A stretch of 34,110 bases of DNA from an uncultured Bacilli bacterium. Its GTDB lineage: Bacteria; Bacillota_I; Bacilli_A; RF39; UBA660. The DNA lies in contig CALVOP010000009.1 in NCBI GenBank assembly GCA_944350345.1, positions 1 through 34,110 on the forward strand. Reading direction: 5' to 3'. The position numbers were made by a program, and so were the translations under genes. This document shows positions 30,507 to 34,110 of this stretch, in pieces; within the stretch, counting starts at the first letter, position 1; the number at the start of each line of letters is the position of its first letter. Below the pieces are notes generated by a model. It made no database searches and had not been told where the DNA came from. It saw only the letters and a program-made list of their open reading frames with translations.

Positions 30507-31814
30507 TTAAAATGGCATTTTAAAATTGTTATTACTAAATTGTTTCATCATTATTTTCATTTGTTCAAATTGTTTTAATAGTCTGTTTACTTCTTCAACA
30601 GTTGTTCCACTTCCTTTGGCTATTCTTTGTTTTCTACTTGCTTTTAAAATTTCAGGCTTTCGTCTTTCTTCTGGTGTCATCGATAAAATAATTGCTTCAA
30701 CTCTCGCTAGTTGCTTTGGATCAATATTTATATTATTTAATCCCATTTTTCTAGCGCCAGGTAACATTTTTATTATGTTCTCAAGTGGACCTAATTTTTT
30801 TATTTGTTTCATATTTGTTAGAAAGTCTTCTAAGTCAAAATTGCCTTTTTTTAATTTTTTTGCAGTGTTTAGTGCTTCTTCTTCGTCAATTATCTCACTC
30901 GCTTTTTCTGCTATAGATACAATGTCACCCATTCCTAGAATTCTATCGGCCATTCTAGTTGGAACAAATTCACTTAGTCCATCTAATTTTTCTGAATCTC
31001 CAATGAGTTTTATTGGAACTTTTGTAAGATGTCTTAACGATAGAGCTACACCACCTTTTGTGTCACCATCCATTTTAGTTAGAATGCAACCAGTCAATGG
31101 TAATTTTTCGTTAAATCCAGTAATTACATTTATCGCATCTTGCCCCATCATAGCGTCAATTATCAATAAAATTTCATCTGGTTTTATATCATTATTTATA
31201 TTCACTAATTCTTCCATTAAGTTTTCATCCACATGCAAACGACCAGCTGTATCTATTAATATATAATCATAATTATTTTCTTTTGCATATATTACACTAT
31301 TTTTAGCTATTTCTACTGGGTTTTTATTTCCTTCTTCATAAACTGGTATATTCAAACTTTTGCCTAATGTTTTTAATTGATCTATGGCAGCAGGCCTATA
31401 TACATCACATGCTACAAACAATGGTTTTTTTCCGTATTTTTTTCTTACTAAATTGCCTAACTTTCCTACTGTTGTAGTCTTTCCACTTCCTTGTAGTCCG
31501 GCCATTAATACTATAGTAGGATTTTTATCTGTTACTAGTGGTACTTCTTCTTTTCCTAATAAATCTATTAATTCGTCCCTTAATATTTTTATAAATAGTT
31601 CACTTGGTTTTAAACTTTTTCTGACTTCTTCGCCTAATGCTTTTTCTTTTACGTTGCTTATAAATTCGCCAACTATTTTATAATTAACATCAGCTTCTAA
31701 TAAAGCGATTCTGATTTCTCTTATAATTTCTCCAATGTTTTCTTCAGTAATTTTTCCAGTACCTTTTATTTTGCTTATTACATTATCTATTCTTTCTCCA
31801 AATGATTCAAACAT
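30507..31814 (-). CDS. ffh: Signal recognition particle GTPase
   Basis: About 435 residues. N domain (1-85), G domain with P-loop GLQGSGKTTTVGK, DVYRPAAIDQLK, DTAGRLHVDE and TKMDGDTKGG, then the Met-rich M domain with MKQIKKLGPL, PGARKM and QLARVEAIILSM, ending in a Met-rich tail. It binds signal peptides and the SRP RNA and docks to FtsY. The ATG at 31814 has AAAGGTGAT eight bases before it; an in-frame GTG nine bases earlier lies inside that site. In Bacillota the order ftsY-ylxM-ffh is usual; here an unrelated plus-strand gene separates ylxM from ffh. Confidence 0.97.
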   Translation of the reverse strand: MFESFGERIDNVISKIKGTGKITEENIGEIIREIRIALLEADVNYKIVGEFISNVKEKALGEEVRKSLKPSELFIKILRDELIDLLGKEEVPLVTDKNPTIVLMAGLQGSGKTTTVGKLGNLVRKKYGKKPLFVACDVYRPAAIDQLKTLGKSLNIPVYEEGNKNPVEIAKNSVIYAKENNYDYILIDTAGRLHVDENLMEELVNINNDIKPDEILLIIDAMMGQDAINVITGFNEKLPLTGCILTKMDGDTKGGVALSLRHLTKVPIKLIGDSEKLDGLSEFVPTRMADRILGMGDIVSIAEKASEIIDEEEALNTAKKLKKGNFDLEDFLTNMKQIKKLGPLENIIKMLPGARKMGLNNINIDPKQLARVEAIILSMTPEERRKPEILKASRKQRIAKGSGTTVEEVNRLLKQFEQMKIMMKQFSNNNFKMPF

Positions 31815-31830
31815 CCATATCACCTTTTTA

Positions 31831-31839
31831 ATTATATCA
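31831..31839 (-). promoter_or_regulatory. Extended -10 promoter of ffh
   Basis: TGATATAAT on the minus strand, 16 bases before the ATG. The -35 region (TGGCAA) is weak. Confidence 0.5.
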
Positions 31840-31878
31840 AATAATAACTTTGATTGCCATAAATTTGATTTACATTTC

Positions 31879-31892
31879 TTTACATGTGTAAA
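31879..31892. promoter_or_regulatory. TTTACA-TG-TGTAAA palindrome between ffh and the divergent gene
   Basis: A perfect 6-bp inverted repeat in the shared upstream region of ffh and the unknown plus-strand gene, close to both -10 boxes. A dimeric regulator could bind it. No candidate protein is identified. Confidence 0.4.
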
Positions 31893-31924
31893 ATCATTAT
31901 TTAATGGATTTTTTTTAATTAATA

Positions 31925-31933
31925 TGTTATGAT
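31925..31933 (+). promoter_or_regulatory. Extended -10 promoter of the unknown gene at 31968
   Basis: TGTTATGAT (TATGAT at 31928-31933). An upstream in-frame ATG at 31929 lies inside this element and can be excluded as the start. Confidence 0.45.
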
Positions 31934-31967
31934 ATGTTACATATTTTTATTAAGGAGGTTGTATGGT

Positions 31968-32627
31968 ATGAGAGAAAGAAAATTATATTCTATGGATAAC
32001 GGAACATTTAAAAGTTATGATTTGATTCCTGATTTGAATTCAATAGAAACTTTAAAAAAAGAATATATCAGTAATTCAGAAAATAGACCTTTATTTTATG
32101 AAATTACTAGTAGGGAACATCTAAGTTGGGATACAAAGGATTTTGTGTTGCCAATATCACAAATAAATGCTGTTAAAGGCCTTTTTTTCCAACATAAAGA
32201 ATCAATTCTTATGCCTTTATATCATATCCCACATTGTAAACAACGTATGTTGGGAAGTTATTATAAAAGTGACTTGGCAGACCCACAATTAAAATTAGTT
32301 ATTGATGAGCGCCAATCTAAAATTTTATACTATTTTTTGTTTCTATCTAGAAAATATAAAGGTAAATATAAGCTTAATTATTTTGATAATATTCTTTCAT
32401 TAAGTAAAGATTTATTTGCCTATGAATTATTGTTACAAGGAGATTTTGAAAATGCAGCTAATGCTTTATTTGATGACATTGATTTAAAACCTTACTTTGA
32501 TCTGAAACAAACCGGTGAATTGTCTAGTGAAAGATTAAAATCATTTTTAGATCAAAAGGCTTATAAAGATTTTTTAAAAGAAGAGCAAATAACTCATAAA
32601 CTTATAAATAAAATAAGTGGTAATTAA
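31968..32627 (+). CDS. Unknown soluble protein inserted between ylxM and ffh
   Basis: 219 residues, no signal peptide or membrane span. The first third holds SYDLIPDLNSIETLKKEYIS and REHLSWDTKDFVLPISQINA; the rest is probably helical (LFAYELLLQGDFENAANALF). No known domain is recognised. The ATG at 31968 is preceded by AAGGAGG. It runs against its neighbours and its stop overlaps that of ylxM by two bases, with a shared terminator. Base composition does not differ visibly from the surroundings, so there is no direct sign of recent transfer. Confidence 0.7.
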   Translation: MRERKLYSMDNGTFKSYDLIPDLNSIETLKKEYISNSENRPLFYEITSREHLSWDTKDFVLPISQINAVKGLFFQHKESILMPLYHIPHCKQRMLGSYYKSDLADPQLKLVIDERQSKILYYFLFLSRKYKGKYKLNYFDNILSLSKDLFAYELLLQGDFENAANALFDDIDLKPYFDLKQTGELSSERLKSFLDQKAYKDFLKEEQITHKLINKISGN

Positions 32628-32648
32628 CCACTTATTATTTTTTTTGCT
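32612..32648. terminator. Terminator spanning two overlapping stop codons
   Basis: AATAAGTGGT/ACCACTTATT, a perfect 10-bp stem, encloses AATTA. The TAA of the plus gene and the TAA of ylxM lie at or in the loop. T-rich DNA follows on the plus strand. Confidence 0.8.
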
Positions 32649-32914
32649 TTTTCTTTTAGTTTACTATCAGTTATTATACTTAAAAGTGACTTGTTCTTTT
32701 CATTTATTTTCAAAGATGATTCATAATAATTTAATTTATCACTAATTGTTTTTATTGCCTTTCCAATATAACTTTTACTAATATTTGTATTTTCTGATAT
32801 TTCCGATAAAGATAAATCCTCATAAAAATATTTTTCAAAAATGTCTTGTTGTTTGTCAGTTAGCAAACTGCCATATGTTATATATAATTCTATTAAGTAT
32901 TCTCTTTCTTTCAT
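32624..32914 (-). CDS. ylxM: SRP-associated helix-turn-helix protein
   Basis: About 96 residues. YLIELYITYGSLLTDKQQDI, YFYEDLSLSEISENTNISKS and GKAIKTISDKL match YlxM, a small DNA-/RNA-binding-like helix-turn-helix protein that stimulates SRP-FtsY GTPase activity in streptococci. The ATG at 32914 overlaps the ftsY stop (TAATG), so translation is coupled; an ATG nine bases earlier lies too close to AAGGA. Confidence 0.9.
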   Translation of the reverse strand: MKEREYLIELYITYGSLLTDKQQDIFEKYFYEDLSLSEISENTNISKSYIGKAIKTISDKLNYYESSLKINEKNKSLLSIITDSKLKEKAKKIISG

Positions 32915-33885
32915 TATTTCCATTCCTTAAATAGTCCATAAATATATTTTTCTATATCAAATGGAATCATGTCGTCTTCTTTTTCTCCTAAACCTATAAA
33001 TTTAACAGGTATTCCAGTTTCTTCTTTAACTGCTAAGACTATTCCACCTTTTGCTGTCCCATCTAATTTTGTTAATATTATTCCAGTTAAATTGACGATT
33101 TCTTTAAAACTTTTGGCTTGTTCTACTGCATTTTGCCCTGTTGTTGCATCTATTACTAATAGTGTTTCATTAGGTGCATCAGGTATTATTCCTGAAATAA
33201 CTTTGTTTATTTTTTCTAATTCTTTCATTAAATTTACTTTATTATGTAATCTTCCTGCAGTGTCTATTAATACAACGTCAATATTTTTTTCTTTTGCTTT
33301 ATTTAACCCATCATATACTACGCTCGCTGGATCAGAATTTTCTTTTCCGTAAAAATCAACTTTTATTTTTTCCGCCCAACTTTTTAGTTGTTCTACGGCT
33401 CCGGCTCTAAAAGTATCAGCCGCTATTAGCATTATCGTTTTTCCGCTATCTTTCATTTTTTTTGCCAATTTTGCTATGCTTGTTGTTTTTCCAACTCCGT
33501 TTACACCCACAAATAGTACAACCGTTTTTCCATCTGCATTAAAATTAATTTTGCTTGATAATATCTCTCCATTTACATATATTAGTAATAGTTCATCTAC
33601 TATTATTTCTTTTAAATATTCAAAATTTTCTATTTTTTCTTCTTTAACTCTTTTTTTTAATTTTTCTGTTAAGTTTATTGCTGTCATAACTCCTATGTCA
33701 GACATTATTAATATTTCTTCTAATTCTTCAAATAAGGCATCATCAATTTTAGTATATTTTATTCCTAAAAAATTTAATCTATTTACAAAATCATCTCTTG
33801 TTTTTGCTAGTCCATCTTCATATTTTTTTATTTCTTTATCTGAATTTGTATCAAATATTTTTTTTATATTTTTAAAAAAATTCAT
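32914..33885 (-). CDS. ftsY: Signal recognition particle receptor
   Basis: 323 residues. NG-domain GTPase: P-loop GVNGVGKTTSIAKLA, DTFRAGAVEQLKSWA, DTAGRLHNKVNLM, TKLDGTAKGG and the closing FIGLGEKEDDMIPFD. There is almost no acidic A domain (about 35 residues before the N domain), the short form common in Gram-positive bacteria. It receives SRP-ribosome complexes at the membrane. GGTGAA precedes the ATG. First gene of ftsY-ylxM. Confidence 0.97.
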   Translation of the reverse strand: MNFFKNIKKIFDTNSDKEIKKYEDGLAKTRDDFVNRLNFLGIKYTKIDDALFEELEEILIMSDIGVMTAINLTEKLKKRVKEEKIENFEYLKEIIVDELLLIYVNGEILSSKINFNADGKTVVLFVGVNGVGKTTSIAKLAKKMKDSGKTIMLIAADTFRAGAVEQLKSWAEKIKVDFYGKENSDPASVVYDGLNKAKEKNIDVVLIDTAGRLHNKVNLMKELEKINKVISGIIPDAPNETLLVIDATTGQNAVEQAKSFKEIVNLTGIILTKLDGTAKGGIVLAVKEETGIPVKFIGLGEKEDDMIPFDIEKYIYGLFKEWK

Positions 33886-33902
33886 GTTTGTTCACCATGA
33901 TT

Positions 33903-33931
33903 ATTATATCAAGCGATGTCAAATTTTACAA
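33903..33931 (-). promoter_or_regulatory. SigA promoter of ftsY-ylxM
   Basis: TTGTAA, a 17-base spacer and TGATATAAT (TATAAT at 33903-33908) on the minus strand. Confidence 0.65.
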
Positions 33932-33961
33932 CTTTCTTAATTAAAAATATACTACCTCCGC

Positions 33962-33990
33962 TGGACTTTTAGAGACAATTATAGTATAAT
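33962..33990 (+). promoter_or_regulatory. SigA promoter of the RNase J gene
   Basis: TGGACT, a 17-base spacer and a perfect TATAAT (33985-33990). It is divergent from the ftsY promoter. Confidence 0.6.
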
Positions 33991-34049
33991 TATAATTACT
34001 TTATTTTTCGTTTTGAAAATTAGTTATTTTAGAAAAAGGAGAATTTTAA

Positions 34050-34110
34050 ATGAATAAAGATGTTGAAACGCTTTTTTTTGCGTTAGGTGGACTTGGAGAA
34101 GTCGGAAAAA
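34050..34110 (+). CDS. rnj: Ribonuclease J, N-terminal start (partial)
   Basis: The first 20 codons contain VETLFFALGGLGEVGK, which matches the opening beta strand of RNase J1/J2 (FALGGLGEIGKN). RNase J degrades and matures RNA from the 5' end. AAAAGGAG lies eight bases before the ATG. The gene leaves the window at the right edge. Confidence 0.85.
   Translation, partial: MNKDVETLFFALGGLGEVGK

Noticed and set aside
30526-31266. 246-codon plus-strand frame opposite ffh
   Set aside because: Low-complexity Ser/Phe/Ile-rich shadow of the Ffh gene without a ribosome site; similar shadows lie opposite ftsY, sufS and the CofE-like gene.

Overview
The window comes from an AT-rich, Gram-positive, spore-forming bacterium (Bacillota). 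TGG encodes Trp and TGA is a stop, so the Mycoplasma code is excluded. Most genes lie on the minus strand. The mix of ScpA/ScpB, Ffh/YlxM/FtsY, RNase J, SpoVA proteins, a SigF/SigG-type sigma factor, spore-coat-like proteins and a GPT-repeat collagen-like protein resembles small-genome uncultured gut Bacillota. This placement is inference; no marker in the window fixes the genus.

Layout. 1-350: the end of an unknown gene, short direct repeats, and the 3' half of a tRNA-Met without its 5' half, which looks like an integration scar. 350-4800: a MurG/UgtP-type glycosyltransferase, a CofE-like ligase, and a tRNA-Gln / gltX / tRNA-Glu transcription unit. 4790-6860: a small membrane protein, a holin-like plus M23 endolysin-like pair that resembles a phage lysis cassette, and a lipoprotein. 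6960-8260: an accessory-looking patch with tRNA-Leu, about 285 bp of back-to-back stem-loops, a zinc-ribbon membrane protein divergent from an XRE regulator, and a compact promoter-hairpins-terminator unit that looks like an undescribed small RNA. 8280-10580: scpB, scpA and an anchored protein sharing one promoter.

10610-13465 is the sporulation core: spoIIAA-like, sigF-like, spoVAC, spoVAD, spoVAE. A perfect Spo0A box lies in front, and a good SigG-type promoter sits before spoVAC. This matches the Bacillus spoIIA-spoVA order, except that spoIIAB, the anti-sigma kinase gene, is absent between spoIIAA and sigF. 13470-17830 carries a surface protein, a TPR glycosyltransferase following a collagen-like (BclA-type) gene with a SigK-like promoter, and a DacF-like carboxypeptidase. 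17850-22810: RDD protein, MscS channel, VanY-type peptidase, cadherin-like protein, pyrimidine-nucleoside phosphorylase and a short SSB. 22970-28240: SufS, HIT protein, two tiny YjcZ-like proteins, a PrsA-like foldase, RecX, RpoZ and a serine hydrolase. 28230-34110: a Cas4-like/exonuclease fusion (DUF2779), a CotD-like coat protein with a consensus SigK promoter, ffh, an unknown plus-strand gene, ylxM, ftsY and the start of RNase J.

The strongest themes are a sporulation programme whose promoters can be read directly (Spo0A box, SigG, three SigK-like sites) with a key regulator missing from its usual place, and two structured, apparently non-coding elements between 7050 and 8260.
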